From: Eupeodes corollae
Taxonomy: Eukaryota > Arthropoda > Insecta > Diptera > Syrphidae
DNA length: 64,000 nucleotides
Assembly (NCBI RefSeq): GCF_945859685.1
Contig: NC_079148.1
Location: forward strand, 34,297,946-34,361,945
Direction: 5' to 3'
The notes beneath the pieces were generated by a model. The model did not search any database and was not told the origin of the DNA. It was given only the letters and a program-made list of their open reading frames with translations. Positions within the stretch are counted from its first letter, which is position 1, and every line of letters begins with the position of its first letter. Of this stretch, positions 10,569-21,465 are shown piece by piece. The translations under genes were made by a program, and so were the position numbers.

Positions 10569-11530
10569 AGAGTGGCTCAAATCTTCCTACCACTGAGCAT
10601 GGAAATAATCCATTCTCGAATGAAATCTTCTACACCGAACTTAAAGAGCGATTCTTCTATGAATTCGGTAAGGACGTTGTTAAAAGCACCTTCTATGTCT
10701 AGGAAGGTGGCAAGAGTAAATTCATTGTAATGGACTGTTTGTTCTACAGTACGTACTACCTCATGGAGGGCAGTGTCCGTAGATTTGCCCTTAAGATAAG
10801 CTGAGAGCTTTCGAGAGGACGCCCAACTAGGATTTCTCTAATATAGTAATCAAGAATTTCTTCCAGTCAGTCCTTTTGTGATTTCCATAAGGAGGAGGGT
10901 TTTTCGACTCCAAATTAATTTGAAAAAGAATCCACTTGTGATCCGAAAACGAATTCAAAGGGGAAACTCTCCAATTCTCCACTAATAAATTACGGTTGTT
11001 CACTAAAGTAACATCAAGCACATCCTCCCATCCATCATAATTTTCGAGTTCGAAAAGACGTAAGTGGGAGTATTGCCTCTGTTCCAAATGGTCATATTAT
11101 TGTCAATAATAAAATCAAAAAGTCATTCACCTCGTTCGTTGATCTCAGAACTTCCCCAAAGGGCATGCCGAGCATCTGCGTCGCCTCCGATCAGAAGGTT
11201 TGCCTTTTTAATTTTAGCTTAGTTTTTATTTTGCACACCTCCTTTGGAGGTGATAGTGCATTATGGGCAGAGTAAAAAGAGGCTAACAGCAAACCCTGTG
11301 TATTCTTATCTTCAAATCTGACAACTGTCAGATCGGGAGTGCTAAAATTTTGACATATAAACCTTTTAAATGTTTCTTTGCTAAAATACAAGTTCAGGGA
11401 TTACCTTGGTATTGATATATGTGTTTTATAAAAGAGGTCGTATTGGTTGTCCTGGAGGCCTCGCACCTTGAGGCCTGAGCACACTTATACCACTTCAGAT
11501 TAATCTGGATAACCTTCAGCGCGTTTTTAA
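10569..11530 (-). pseudogene. LOA-like ORF2 fragment: endonuclease plus partial RT
   Basis: The ORF2 start is visible as ALKVIQINLKW near 11525. Endonuclease landmarks follow: LASFYSAHNALSPPKEV (about 11250), then LIGGDADARHALWGSSEINERG (in two parts, about 11190-11130), and the SDH motif in SPLNSFSDHKWILF (about 10950). The apurinic-type endonuclease nicks target DNA. After GNHKRTDW the deletion joins to RT, where FLDIEGAFNNV gives the first catalytic Asp region. Several stops and frame changes are present, and the YADD half of RT is absent. Confidence 0.8.
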
Positions 11531-11555
11531 TTATTTTTAGCTGCAGAGCTGGGGC

Positions 11556-11787
11556 CCGGCAACTCGCTGGGGATCTCGACTCCGCTTATAACATCGTCAT
11601 CCTCGACGTTGTCATCAGCTTTGTCGGTGTCTGTTCCCTGACTCTGCAGAATTTTAATTTTGGCATTCCTTATGCCAAAACTAAGTTTGTAGTCGGCCTT
11701 TTCGAGAGCCCCTAGACTTTTCTCGCTAATCCTCAGAAGGTAAGCGGCGCTGGCTTTCTGAGAATCAAACGTAAGGTTATATGTTTT
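11556..11787 (-). pseudogene. LOA-like ORF1 C-terminal fragment
   Basis: About 77 codons open on the minus strand just before ORF2. They include SAAYLLRISEKSLGALEKAD and an acidic stretch (DKADDNVEDDD), ending in a Pro/Ser-rich tail. Position directly upstream of ORF2 and the same orientation make this the end of ORF1, the nucleic-acid-binding protein of the element. No zinc knuckle remains. Confidence 0.5.
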
Positions 11788-11899
11788 AAACGCTAACTAA
11801 TTTTTTGACTCTTAATTATAAATAAGACCGCTTTACAAGCTCATTATTTTATAAAACGTTTTTAACATAACTTTCGTGACTCATATATCCTCGACACTT

Positions 11900-12340
11900 T
11901 TTTATATATCATTTTTAAGGCCAATACTAGAATATGGTTACATAATATTGGTCCTCTATTATACAGTTTATGTGAAGGTCAATACTTATGTTCTCAGAAG
12001 AACAGAAAAAAGTCTTCACATACATAACAAAGCAGACTAAGAAAAGAACTTCATCAATAAACATGCCAAGTGCGAAGTCCGCACCAGACGCAGAAATCTA
12101 AGCTTATTTTTAAGGTACTAAATTCTTTAAAATTTTAAAGTTTTCAAAAACTTCAAAGTAAATACTCTCTTATGGATTCTTATCTGCCAGTGACAAGAAC
12201 CTATATCAGTCTTCGTAAATAGTTGCAATCCGTTTATTGATCAGAATCTACTTGTGGCAATTTTATAAGTGCCTTGATTCGGAGTCGATACCATTTTGCA
12301 TTACAAACAAAATGAAAGAAATAACATTTGTGGGGCTAAA
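11900..12340 (+). pseudogene. Possible LINE ORF2 C-terminal remnant
   Basis: A short stretch reads RPILEYGYIILVLYY, like the RPILEYGS-V-W block after the RT thumb in Jockey/CR1-group elements. Later pieces such as CNPFIDQNLL might belong to the same C-terminus. Stops are frequent and no catalytic motif is left. This is a weak call. Confidence 0.3.
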
Positions 12341-14221
12341 GACACCCCAAATGCACCTTTAAGACTGATAACTTGATATAATAAAAGTAAACCTTAAGTA
12401 TCTACCTCTATACTCGTAACTTCCTCCTCCTTACACGCATATCTTTTAGTCTTAATGAGATTTGAAAGCTTGGATTTGTTGTGGCTGTTCCATAAATTTC
12501 GCACAACATGCTGTTTTTGCTGCTACTACTACTGCCACTGCTGCTCTTGTTGTTGTTGTTGTAGCTGTTACTCCACTCAACTGGCTACATAATGGTTGCC
12601 ATTTCAGTGGCATTACTAACAGCTGACTAGAACAACAACGATCTGGTTTGTGTTTGTATTCGAGAAGAACCTAAACTCTATTAACGCACCCCACAACATA
12701 GCAAGCACTACCGCCGCGCCGCCGCCCGATGATGGCGCCCTCCATAATACCATCGATGATGGTTGAGTTAGGGTTAGGGTTGGAAAGTTAGGTTTGAGGA
12801 TTGGTGTTTGGAGTAGCACTTATAAGTCCTCGCCCCTTAAATTAAATTCAAAATTGTACACAAAAGGGGACGTTGATGATAGCCTGATGGTATCATTCAC
12901 CAAAGGATATTATATTCTCAACAACAGCGTTTATCGCTGTGGTGGGTTGGAAATGCATGTAACACTCTCGAATATATACAAAAAGGGTGGCCCACAACCC
13001 CTTTAAACAATAATTTGTAAAATATGTTTTCTTTTTTGTATTTGTATACATACGGATTATGCGAGTATGTGTGTAATATGAACGCATATGCACCCCGGAT
13101 ATACGGATACGGATACGGAATCCGGATGCCAGCAAACGCACAAAACCAGAATGCCGTTTGTCTTGGCCAACGCTGACATATGTTTTGTGGAACACAAAAC
13201 TGTATAATATGAGGCTCAAATATTAAACCAAAAGAGCGAGGTTAGGTTAGGGCCTAAAGTGGTTATTATCCTTAATCACCTAGGTTCTGTGCGAGTGTGA
13301 CACAAATTCAGTTTTTTACGAGATACCTTTGTACACTATGTACATACATATATGTATGTAGTGTACCTAAAAGTGTTCTCTTTCATGTTCCTGCAACATG
13401 AAACAAATTTGGCTAGCGTTTGGTTTTTATTACTATTTGTTCATGTTGTTTCAACTAGAGATGTGATGTGTTTTCGGAATAACATGGTTCCGACTAGGGT
13501 GGAGGGTTAAAAGAGAGATTCCATCGGAGGTACATACCTATAAATACCTAACATGGAACCTACCTATAGTCATGTATAGTTACGTAGAGAAGTTCCAATG
13601 TTTTAGTTCAGATGTGCGGGAATGTGTCCTTATGCCTGATGCTATGTTTAGTATGGACTAAAATTTAATATGGCTTGGATGTTGTTTGGCTTAATGAATT
13701 GCCATATTGCAAGTTGAATGGCTTTAATGTTGTTTTTTGTATGTTGCTTTGAACGTTTCAAGTGACATTTTGTGCATTAACACACAATGTTATGAAATTA
13801 ATATAGGGAGAAAAGGGTGCAGGAGGTATTATGTGTTTATGTTTTACAGTTTTTATGATGTTGTTCAAGTTGATAATGTTTTGCTTTCTGAAACATGGAC
13901 TTGACAACACGTATGGTTCCAATGTCCAGATATAAGGGTATAAAATTGTTTTGCTTTCGAGAACTTGTTAAATTTAAATACAAAGTAATTGATTTTCTTC
14001 ACTTACACCATCACCGTCCAGATGAGTCCTGATACAATTCCCATAAACTATTCGTTTTACTTAGTTGGACATTAAACCCATTTATACAGTTAAGGTTTTG
14101 ATGAAATTTCTCATGCAATTTAAAGCTAGGTTTGATAAAGGAACTTTACCAATAAATTCAGCAATTCTTTTAAGAGACGTTCAGTAGGCTATAAACGGAG
14201 CGATTTATTTATATATTTACA
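12341..14221. other. No gene recognised
   Basis: Non-coding as far as I can see. It contains CTG/TTG-rich trinucleotide stretches (12510-12570), a GC-rich patch at 12690-12750, GTTAGG repeats near 12766 and GGTTAG repeats near 13241. Short ORFs on both strands match nothing I know. The CpG-containing GC-rich patch stands out from its surroundings and might be part of a host regulatory region, but nothing more can be shown. Confidence 0.4.
13331..13366. repeat. Near-perfect palindrome
   Basis: A 20-bp perfect palindrome TACATACATATATGTATGTA sits inside a longer inverted repeat whose outer arms GTACAC and GTGTAC also match. Alternating purine-pyrimidine repeats of this kind are common in fly DNA. 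No function is implied. Confidence 0.6.
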
Positions 14222-15072
14222 GTCGACCTGCTGGCTACTGAAAAGCCATCGCATACAAGAAGCGGCTCCTTTCTGGACTGACAGTTACAGACAAAGTGGG
14301 TAATCCCCTCGAAACTGCTTACAGGCACTCGAGTGCGACAGTGATCACTGCGGACTGGCTGCTGTAATGCAGGTTCCGAACGAACGCGTGGATTCTGAGC
14401 AATACGATGCGTTGGCCTCGTTTCACCAACGCCCTAGCGAGAGAATTTCGTTCAAGTGACATAGCCCCACCAAACAACAGAAACCTGACAATTACAGAAA
14501 TTGCACAACATTTACAACAAATGGACGAAACAATAAAACGAACGATGGAACGGACAATTCCAAAGTACAAAGAACGGGACCAAATGGACGCTTACAGAAA
14601 CGCGACTATTCACGCACTACGAAGGCACAAGAGTGGCTTACTAACAGGACTCAAAAACTTGTACAGACGACTTACAGACCCGCACGACTTGGAGGTTAGG
14701 ACACTGAAGTCGTCAATAAAAAATGTCAATCTGTTGATTAAGGAGAACTACAGGTTATCAAATAACAAGTACTGGGACCGCAAGATCAGGTCAGTTAATT
14801 CAAGTGACCCTAGTATGTTCCCTAAAATCAACAAGATATTCAGGAAAAAGATCGATAGTGACCTTCCGAGTCTGAAACTCAAAAGAACCGAAGAGAACAG
14901 TGACGTACTCAGGATAGTGCAAATAGATCCAGAAGAAGCCATCTTCGACGATGACTTTTATATAATTGAAGATCCGAAGGAAAAAGTGGAGGTGGTGGGA
15001 GCTGCTTTCCAGCAAGTGTACAAGGTGAATGTTAGCATTCAACCTCGACCTGGAAAACAGAGCCCTACTTAA
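14222..15072 (+). pseudogene. LINE ORF2: endonuclease tail and linker
   Basis: The beginning VDLLATEKPSHTRSGSFLD (about 14222-14280) fits the end of an endonuclease domain, just before the final H-containing block, which is degraded. From about 14400 a long open frame reads RWPRFTNALAREF, then PPNNRNLTITEIAQHLQQMD and NYRLSNNKYWDRKIR. This is the basic linker that separates endonuclease from RT in Jockey/I-group elements. It closes at 15072, one frame change short of RT. The ATG at 14407 is internal, not a true start. Confidence 0.78.
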
Positions 15073-15089
15073 TCACTTTTACCTTTGAA

Positions 15090-15990
15090 ATGATATGACA
15101 CAATGGCGATCTGAGAACCGCGGTCAATGATGATTCCTTGGCAAATGCCATAATCGCCGAGCAAACGGGACCAAGTCCCTTGTTAGTGACGAAGGTTGAG
15201 CTTCAGCTCATCTTCAACTCAATAAAAAATAAAAAGTCAGCAGGTGTCGATGGTATAGCCAACGTTGTACTAAGACATTTACCGATGGAGGAAATCGACA
15301 TTTACACCACACTCTTCAAAAATGCACTGAATAATGCATATTATCCAGTGCATTGGAAGATCGCAGTAGTTGATCCTCTCCTGAAAAAGGGAAAGGACAA
15401 CTCCAACCCGTCAAATCTTCGGTCGATAAGTCTTCTTCCGTGCATCAGCAAAGTTTTCGAAAAAATCATTAATAGGGCTCTCACTAAGTGGGCTGCGGAC
15501 AACAAAATATTTCTGGATAAACAGTTCGGGTTCAAGGCGGGTCATGACACAATTCATGCTGCGTCTAAACTCGTTTCTGATATCCAATGGAATAAATCAA
15601 AACAACAATGCACAGGTGCTGTTCTGGTTGATTTGGAAAAGGCCTTTGACACCGTATGGTTAGAGGGTCTTTACCTAAAACTGAGCAGGCTTGGCACAAG
15701 CAAGCCATTGTTGTACATACTTTATGATATTCTTAACGGTAGAAAGTTTGTTATCGAAAGTGGCAATGTAACTTCTACCACAACATTCTCAATTAACAAT
15801 GGTCTTTAACAGGGAATTCGCCGATTCTCTTCAGCATTTACACCAGCGATCGGAAATGTAGTCTTACTAAGGGCAATTGCGTACGCCGACGATCTAATTG
15901 CGTACAGAACGGCCCGAAAGGTTGAGGTTATTAGAATTCTCTTGCAGCGTGATTTCGACAAGATTAAGAGATATTGCGAAGAAGTTAAGT
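15090..15990 (+). pseudogene. LINE ORF2: reverse transcriptase
   Basis: RT in frame from about 15100, with KNKKSAGVDGIANVVLRH (fingers), NLRSISLLPCISKVFEKII, KQFGFKAGHDTIHAASKL, and LVDLEKAFDTVW carrying the first catalytic Asp. A TAA at 15807 interrupts the GLQQG block and a small deletion follows. IAYADDLIAY (about 15875-15905) is the YADD active-site loop, in another frame. RT would copy the element RNA at the nicked target. The copy is inactive but retains all catalytic Asp codons. Confidence 0.85.
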
Positions 15991-16089
15991 ACCTCGGTCT
16001 GCTAAGATCAGTATTTATATTTCGACAGACCTATAAATGCTGCAGTATTCACGACTTGGTACCGGCTTATATCGAACAGCCGAATCTTC

Positions 16090-16450
16090 TTACGTGCATT
16101 ACTATTCGAACGAGGTCCTATACAATGGGGCTCGAATCAACAGAATATACAATTTCGTGATAAAACTCGTTCGAGGTCACATTGCAAGAGCTATGTCTTC
16201 GACCAACAGAGGCATTCCTCTTTTTAGACAGATGCGGTCTGATAAAGAATAGATTGTCAGTTCCTCTAATCTACCACGTCAGACGACGAACCGTGAATAG
16301 GCGACTCCTGTACATTCGGGACGTCATTGCACAAGGCGGAGCAGAGCTCATTCGGTTCAGTAGGGCTGTGTCCGAACGGGTCCAAGCTGATATGGTGAAG
16401 CAGGAGAACCTGTATTGGTGGCTTCAATCTGCACTTGTTAGTGGATAGTC
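16090..16450 (+). pseudogene. LINE ORF2: C-terminal region
   Basis: Overlapping frames give SNEVLYNGARINRIYNFVIK, then VRGHIARAMSSTNRGIP, and then TEAFLFLDRCGLIKN with YHVRRRTVNRRLLYIRDV and FSRAVSERVQADM, ending WWLQSALVSG. This is the terminal part downstream of the RT thumb in this LINE family. The same text recurs in the fragment at 1061-1200, which shows it belongs to the element and not to a neighbouring gene. Confidence 0.7.
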
Positions 16451-16540
16451 GGGATGGGGTTTAAAACCCTGGCCGGCTTACATACTTGTTTTTATAGTTT
16501 AAGGGTTTAGTTTTAAGTAGAATAGGCATGGTGGCACAGT

Positions 16541-16858
16541 AGTACCCTTGGCATGATGGTTAGTGCATTGGACTGTCATGCAAGGGGTCTTGGGTTCAAT
16601 CCCTGCCTGTGCCACCTTAATTTAAAAAAAATAATTTTTGCGGGTACTGCTTCTTGCGAGGAATTGACAAATCCTTCAAGAATAATTCTTGTCATGAAAA
16701 TTTCTAGAATTTGCCGTTCACATTCGGCTTAAAAAAAGGTCCCTTCTATCCCTGACATCATTACTCGCACACAGGAATGGTTGAGAGTTGTCAGTCACTA
16801 GGCCCTATTTCTCAAACGGACTGTTGCGCCACCCAATTTATTTATTTATATTTAATTA
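16541..16858 (+). repeat. tRNA-derived SINE, most complete copy
   Basis: About 300 bp. The tRNA-like head has an A box (ATGGTTAGTGCATTGGACTG) and a B box (GGTTCAATCCC). A body of about 200 bp contains GAGGAATTGACAAATCC, and the last part reads CGGACTGTTGCGCCACCC before an ATTT-repeat tail. RNA polymerase III would transcribe it from the boxes. Other copies are at 19.6, 21.5, 31.4 and 62.2 kb. The 3' end matches the RTE element at 43.6 kb, its probable mobilising partner. Confidence 0.85.
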
Positions 16859-16870
16859 CCCATGGAAAAC

Positions 16871-16912
16871 TTGTCAATTCTTCGCAGGAGGCAGTACCCG
16901 TGACAGTCCAGT
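16871..16912 (-). repeat. Inverted SINE fragment
   Basis: A short minus-strand piece of the same SINE (GTCAATTCTTCGCAGGAGGC, then ACAGTCCAGTTCC) lies directly after the plus-strand copy. It probably reflects a rearranged or partial second insertion. Confidence 0.6.
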
Positions 16913-18328
16913 TCCTCTTACATAACAGGTACAACCATTTTGATATTTTAAAAAAATATTATTTTTGTAAGTGTTTATTTGATTATAAGGAAATAGGGAT
17001 GTCATTTAAATCGACAGTTACAACTCATTGGTGGCTATATGCCGCTGATAACTACATTAAGTCCATCTTTAAGGTCCAAATCGATTAAGGATCATTGACA
17101 TAGATAAAAGATGATAAATAATAAAACTATAATAATAGCTGTTAAATTTACAATAATTTTGTATTTTTAAATTAACAATTGAAGTGTGTATTGTTTCAAT
17201 TTTTAAAATTCAATTCGTTAAATTTCAAAATATGAAATCTTTAAAAGTTTCATTTAATCTTTAATGTTGAAACTATTGAAGTGCCAAAAGTTGATTATTT
17301 GTTGGTTAATAAATTAATTGTTTAGTCACCAACACAAACTGTTCAGTTTACAAAATCAATCAAATTAAATTTGATATTTTCTTGTTTTGGCCAAAATATA
17401 TGCTTACTTTTCTGTTAAATTGTACCTTAAAAAAATGGACTATGGTTCCAGGATATTTTGCATTTATCATTTAAAACCATATTGCGTTCAATACTCGATG
17501 TCTATTTCCACAAATCTGACTTAAAATTCTTCTAAAGATGTCGGATCGCTTTATTCATCGCAAATCTTTTTCATGTATTAAATTTCAAAGCCATTTTTTC
17601 GCTTTATCATAGTTTTTGTTTTAATGGAACACAAATGCAGAAAATTGATGCGTACTTTATGGAAAGCAATTACGATAAAAATGCTTTGAACACTTTTTCA
17701 AATTGACGTGGTAAATACGAAAGAGCAATTTCTTCTTCTTCTGTGAGTCTTATTTTTTTTTATTTCTTCTGGTCTTTTTATACTAAAGATACGAGGCTAA
17801 CAATATCCACATAAATGCATTCATATTTAAGAACTAAAATTTATATTTCTACACTCAATCGCATATTAAACAATACGCATTTTTGTATTGGTGAAAATCA
17901 AATACTTTCTACCTATTCATTCTAAGTCGTTGATATTGGAACATTTTAAATAAGATATAAAATAGCTAAATATTGAATATATATTATACAAAATTATTAA
18001 CTCAAATATATGTTACTTGGAAAGTCTCCAAGTGAATTATGAAAACGACCTTTTTACTAACATTTTATTTTCAAAAATTGCAAAGCGCATAAAAAATGTT
18101 TCAGATGCAAATTTCACTAATCGACGAGGTTTTCTCACTAGAGATAAAATTGCACTTTTCCAATGGGTTTTGACGACCTTTGTTTAAATCCGACTTCAAA
18201 GTCAATGGGTTACGTCTGGTCTTTGGAATATATGTATATATATTTTTAAAATTGCAAGAAAAAAACAAATATATAAGGTTTTTTGAGGCTACCTTAATTT
18301 ATGAAGTTTTTTATTTTATTTTATAAAT
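16913..18328. other. No gene recognised
   Basis: AT-rich, many homopolymer runs, no ORF or repeat that I recognise. An ORF across 16777-17088 is a by-product of the SINE and the flank. Confidence 0.5.
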
Positions 18329-18330
18329 CT

Positions 18331-18353
18331 GGCCCAGCGAACTTTGTTCCGCC
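18331..18353 (-). other. Helitron 3' terminal hairpin
   Basis: On the minus strand GGCGGAAC-AAA-GTTCGCTGGGCC forms a short GC-rich stem with one bulged base. Helitrons carry such a hairpin about 10 bases before their CTRR end, where it helps to define the terminus. The expected CTRR is degraded to CCAG here. Confidence 0.6.
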
Positions 18354-18479
18354 TTAAAGGCAATAAATGAGTACATTTTTGAATTTTATATTTTTTATTA
18401 GAACAAACATAACAAAAATCAAGTACCTGCAATAATCATTCATTATTTAGTACACAGGTTGCTCTTTACTTGAGTAGCT

Positions 18480-19635
18480 TGACGAAATTTTTAGTTTTAT
18501 TATCAGGCACGAAAACAAACAACGCAAAAGCAAAATATAATTGACCATGGGAAAAACATGAATGTTCTAGATTCAAAACACAAACTTTTAAGGATTGGCC
18601 TTGTGATTTGTTTATGATCATAAGTTATGACAAATGCAAGACTGATCGGAAATTGAAGTCTTCTAAATTAAAACGGCATGTCGGTTGGGATCATTGGAAT
18701 GCTCGGAATGAGAGCTTCCTCACCTTTGAATTTCATTTTCAGTATAGCCGCTTAATATACATTATGTGGTGATAACCCAGGCTCATCCGAGGAGTCTAAA
18801 AATTAATTATTTACTTATCTTATTTTGAATTATGTAGTTCAGGTAATTAACATCTTTATTCTTAGCCGCTAAAATTTCTTGCTCACTCAAACATTCACAA
18901 TTGTTGCATTTAGAAATAATGTTTGGAAATACATCGTTAATAAGTTCGTCTTTTGATCAGACAAAATTACAGAAATTATTGAGGAATGATATCAATCCAC
19001 TCGATTCATTGACAGGTACTGGACCATTACCAATTTTCAAGTGTTTATTTCGTCGGCAGCCGTAGATCTTGGAATTGTTGGCATAGGTGGGCGGAAATCG
19101 CCAGACAGTAAGGCATTTGTTTCGCCACAAAAGCAATGAAAACAATGGCTCAGATGTCGGAGTCAACAATATCAATATCACTTTACCACCAAGGCAGCAT
19201 AATCCTGGCGTTCCTCCCTAAAACTTCAATGTACCACAACACTGGCAAACAACGTCTATTTGCCCAATGGAAACGCTAGGATGCAAGCTGTTATCATTGC
19301 TGCAATCCTATCGAAACACTGCTCGATTCTAATCTGCACTTGATAAATCTCTTGTTCTGCGTCGCAAATTATCTATTTGTTGACCTCTGGCTGTGATTGA
19401 GAAGCACGAAGTCGAGCCATACTAAAGCGGCGCTGGTCACATGCGATTTCTTGTTCTTCTTCAGTAGTTTCATTTGCAGTGTTTCGTATCCTTTTTGCAT
19501 TACGGCCTTATCGGGAAAGATTCTATTGACTTGGTCGCTGCGTTGTTTGTAAAAATTTATTGCACACCTCGAATTTTCAAGCAATCATTCATAGCTTACC
19601 ACCTTTTATAGTTCAATTCATTTTTCTGTCATTTA
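18480..19635 (-). pseudogene. Helitron protein: N-terminal piece fused to helicase C-terminus
   Basis: From 19590 down the minus strand: a Glu/Arg-rich repeat region (TEEEQEIACDQRRFSMARLR), then CCGTLKF and GGTPGLCCLGGKV (about 19250-19180), the cysteine-containing N-terminal block of Helitron proteins. After LLTPTSEPLFSLL it jumps to the PIF1-type helicase end: LKIGNGPVPVN (about 19040), LISFLNNFCN, and then LIPSIPMIPTDMPF and RRLQFPISLAF (about 18700-18640), followed by decayed SHGQLYVACSR-like text. Rep nuclease motifs and helicase motifs I-IV are missing. Not functional. Confidence 0.75.
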
Positions 19636-19930
19636 AAATAAATAAATAAATAAATTGGGTGGCGCAACAGTCCGTTGAGAAATAGGGCCTAGTGACTTAC
19701 AACTGTCAACCATTCCTGTGTGGGAGTATTGCTGTCAGGAATGGAGGGGACCTACAGTTTATATGCCGAATCCGAACGGCAAATTTGAGAAAAAACTTTT
19801 TCATGAGAAGAGTTACTCTTGGAGAATTTGTCAATTCCTCGCAAGCAAGAAAAGACTTTAGATGGCATAGGCAGTGATCGAACCCAAGACCTCTGGCACG
19901 ACAGTCCAATGCCACGGGTACTACGGGTAC
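19636..19930 (-). repeat. tRNA-derived SINE inserted in the Helitron
   Basis: A minus-strand copy with AAAT-repeat tail (19636-19653), the shared GGTGGCGCAACAGTCCGTTG end, and a tRNA head with B box GGTTCGATCAC. The stretch TAGTACCCGTGGCAT is partly duplicated at the head. It sits inside the Helitron, so it is younger than that element. Confidence 0.85.
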
Positions 19931-19975
19931 TTTCTGTAGTTTGCTACCTACCCACATTTGGATAGCTGATTTTGA

Positions 19976-20345
19976 GAGCTTCCAGGTTCTCTATTTTGGA
20001 TGGAAAAAGAATCCACATTATCCTGCCGAAACTGCAAGCGTGATGTGGTCATAAACGGTTCTTTGTTCTTCATTCATTAGTGGGACATTGCGATCAAATA
20101 TCGCTGCCATTTCTTCAGTATTGTATTGTAGTTTACGATTCAAATCAGTATCTATTAAATCAGATGCATTTCGATTTGGTCAATGCATATCGAAATGACT
20201 GAGTGGTAAGTTTGCAATGCTAACGCAAAAATCCTCAATAGCAATCAATGCTTCATTGTACATAGAGTCACTTAATACTATCGTAAGATCGTTGCACCGT
20301 GTACGATGTTGATGCAACTAAACCGTAGCACTTAGGAATATAAAA
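19976..20345 (-). pseudogene. Helitron PIF1-type helicase, middle fragment
   Basis: The minus strand reads SDSMYNEALIAIEDFCV, NTEEMAAIFDRNVP and LMNEEQRTVYDHI, the region just before Walker A in Helitron helicases. It breaks off before the GGTGKT motif, near the SINE insertion. In an intact protein this segment lies downstream of the CCGALKF block, but here it is upstream, showing the rearrangement. Confidence 0.7.
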
Positions 20346-20456
20346 ACCTATTCTCAGACCTACCGAATGTATATGCAAAATTTCATTGAAATTGGTCAAG
20401 CCGTTTCGGAGGAGTATGGCAACTAACACTGTTACAGCGATATTTTATATATTAGA

Positions 20457-21465
20457 TAATCCCTTTCGTCAATATTCAGATGAAATATTTATATTATTTT
20501 CTATGACATTGGAAAAATATTCTCAACTTGTTAGATTTTACCTTTCTTAAAAAAATTCTCATCCGAAAAACGCAAAACGGTTTCAAAGTACTTTTTTCTC
20601 TTATAGCGAATTTGTCTGTTAACGAAACACTTCTATTATATTTAGTTTATGGAGTGTATTAGAAAGTATAAAAATAATGTTTCATACGGGTATTTAAAAA
20701 ACGGCATTTTGGTTGTTTTAAGCACTTTTTAAATGGCATATTACAAAAAAAAAAAACAGACTTGTTAAAAAATTTTAAGGAGATATTCTGATTTAGAACA
20801 CCTAAGTTCATTTATTTGTCTTAGAGGAAAAACGTAATTTTTTTAACCAGCATTTTTTTAAATCGAGTGTTTAAATATTTTGAAAATTAGTAGTGGAATC
20901 ATCAGAGCTTTAGAAATAGATTTAACAGTGGAAATATTCGTTCGTGAAACTTTAGTTTACAGGAAATACTTGATTTGGCTTTTTTACGTAGGGTATTTAA
21001 AAAAAAAAAAAACAATATTAAGGGAAATTGATCCTAACGATAATTTCATTGAAGAGAGGAAAAAGAGTTATAATAACATATCCTTAGAAATGTTTCCATG
21101 ACCAACTGTCACATTAACGTCAGTAGGTCCTCAATAACATAATGTATTCCATCAATAAAGTCTTGAATCGATTATGACGCATTAGCTTAGACCATTTGTC
21201 AACGTAACTTTCGATGATTTTCGATTATAGCACGCATTATTTTGATGCCTTGGAAGGGTACAATCATAGATTTTACAAAATTACTAGTGATTAACTGGCT
21301 TAAGTTCTTGCGTTAACTGAACTTTAAAAACCTTATGCAAAATAATGTGTAATGTCGTTTCTGGAATCCTTAATTCGAAAGACAGACAAGAAATTGACGT
21401 CGGCTTTATGTCGACTCTTCGGGATACAGGCAGTTGTATTCGAATGGTGCACACATTATCCCAAA
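20457..21465. other. No gene recognised
   Basis: AT-rich DNA with A-runs near 20748 and 20999. A 73-codon ORF at 20880-21101 matches no family I know. Confidence 0.5.

Larger units (their letters stand above)
10569..11787 (-). mobile_element. LOA-like LINE with internal deletion, interrupted by gypsy
   Basis: Read on the minus strand: an ORF1 tail, the ORF2 endonuclease, then a jump directly into mid RT. The RT has the phrases KGKSTDTALHEVV and FLDIEGAFNNV seen in LOA/R1-group elements. Everything between the endonuclease end and the RT fingers is deleted (junction near 10820-10830). The RT breaks off at 10569 at the end of the gypsy LTR. The second LOA-like copy at 49.1-50.3 kb has the same FLDIEGAFNNV block plus RNase H, which favours LOA over R1. 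Confidence 0.82.
14222..16540 (+). mobile_element. Jockey-group LINE, 5'-truncated and decayed
   Basis: In order: endonuclease end, endonuclease-RT linker, RT up to YADD, a heavily deleted region, a conserved C-terminal piece, and an AT-rich 3' untranslated region. All are on the plus strand with several frame breaks. A second, shorter fragment of the same family lies at 1061-1318. A tRNA SINE begins in its 3' untranslated region. Confidence 0.82.
18329..20456 (-). mobile_element. Helitron, rearranged and decayed, carrying a SINE
   Basis: On the minus strand the element opens TCTAATATATAAAA with A immediately before it, like insect Helitron 5' ends. A phrase ATACTCCTCCGAAACGGCTT, common in insect Helitron 5' regions, follows. 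It closes in a bulged hairpin, GCGGAAC-AAA-GTTCGC, then TGGGCCAG, where a Helitron end would read CTAG. Between the ends are pieces of the Rep/helicase protein in the wrong order: mid helicase, SINE, protein N-terminus, helicase C-terminus. It is therefore an internally deleted and shuffled copy, not simply a full element with a SINE in it. Confidence 0.75.

Noticed and set aside
12766..13260. GTTAGG / GGTTAG repeats as telomere-like sequence
   Set aside because: Only two or three units each. Flies lack TTAGG telomeric arrays, and such phrases are common in their dispersed repeats.
16549..16616. Possible tRNA gene with A and B boxes
   Set aside because: It does not fold into a convincing cloverleaf with paired acceptor ends, and the same head recurs attached to a common body and tail, so it is a SINE promoter.
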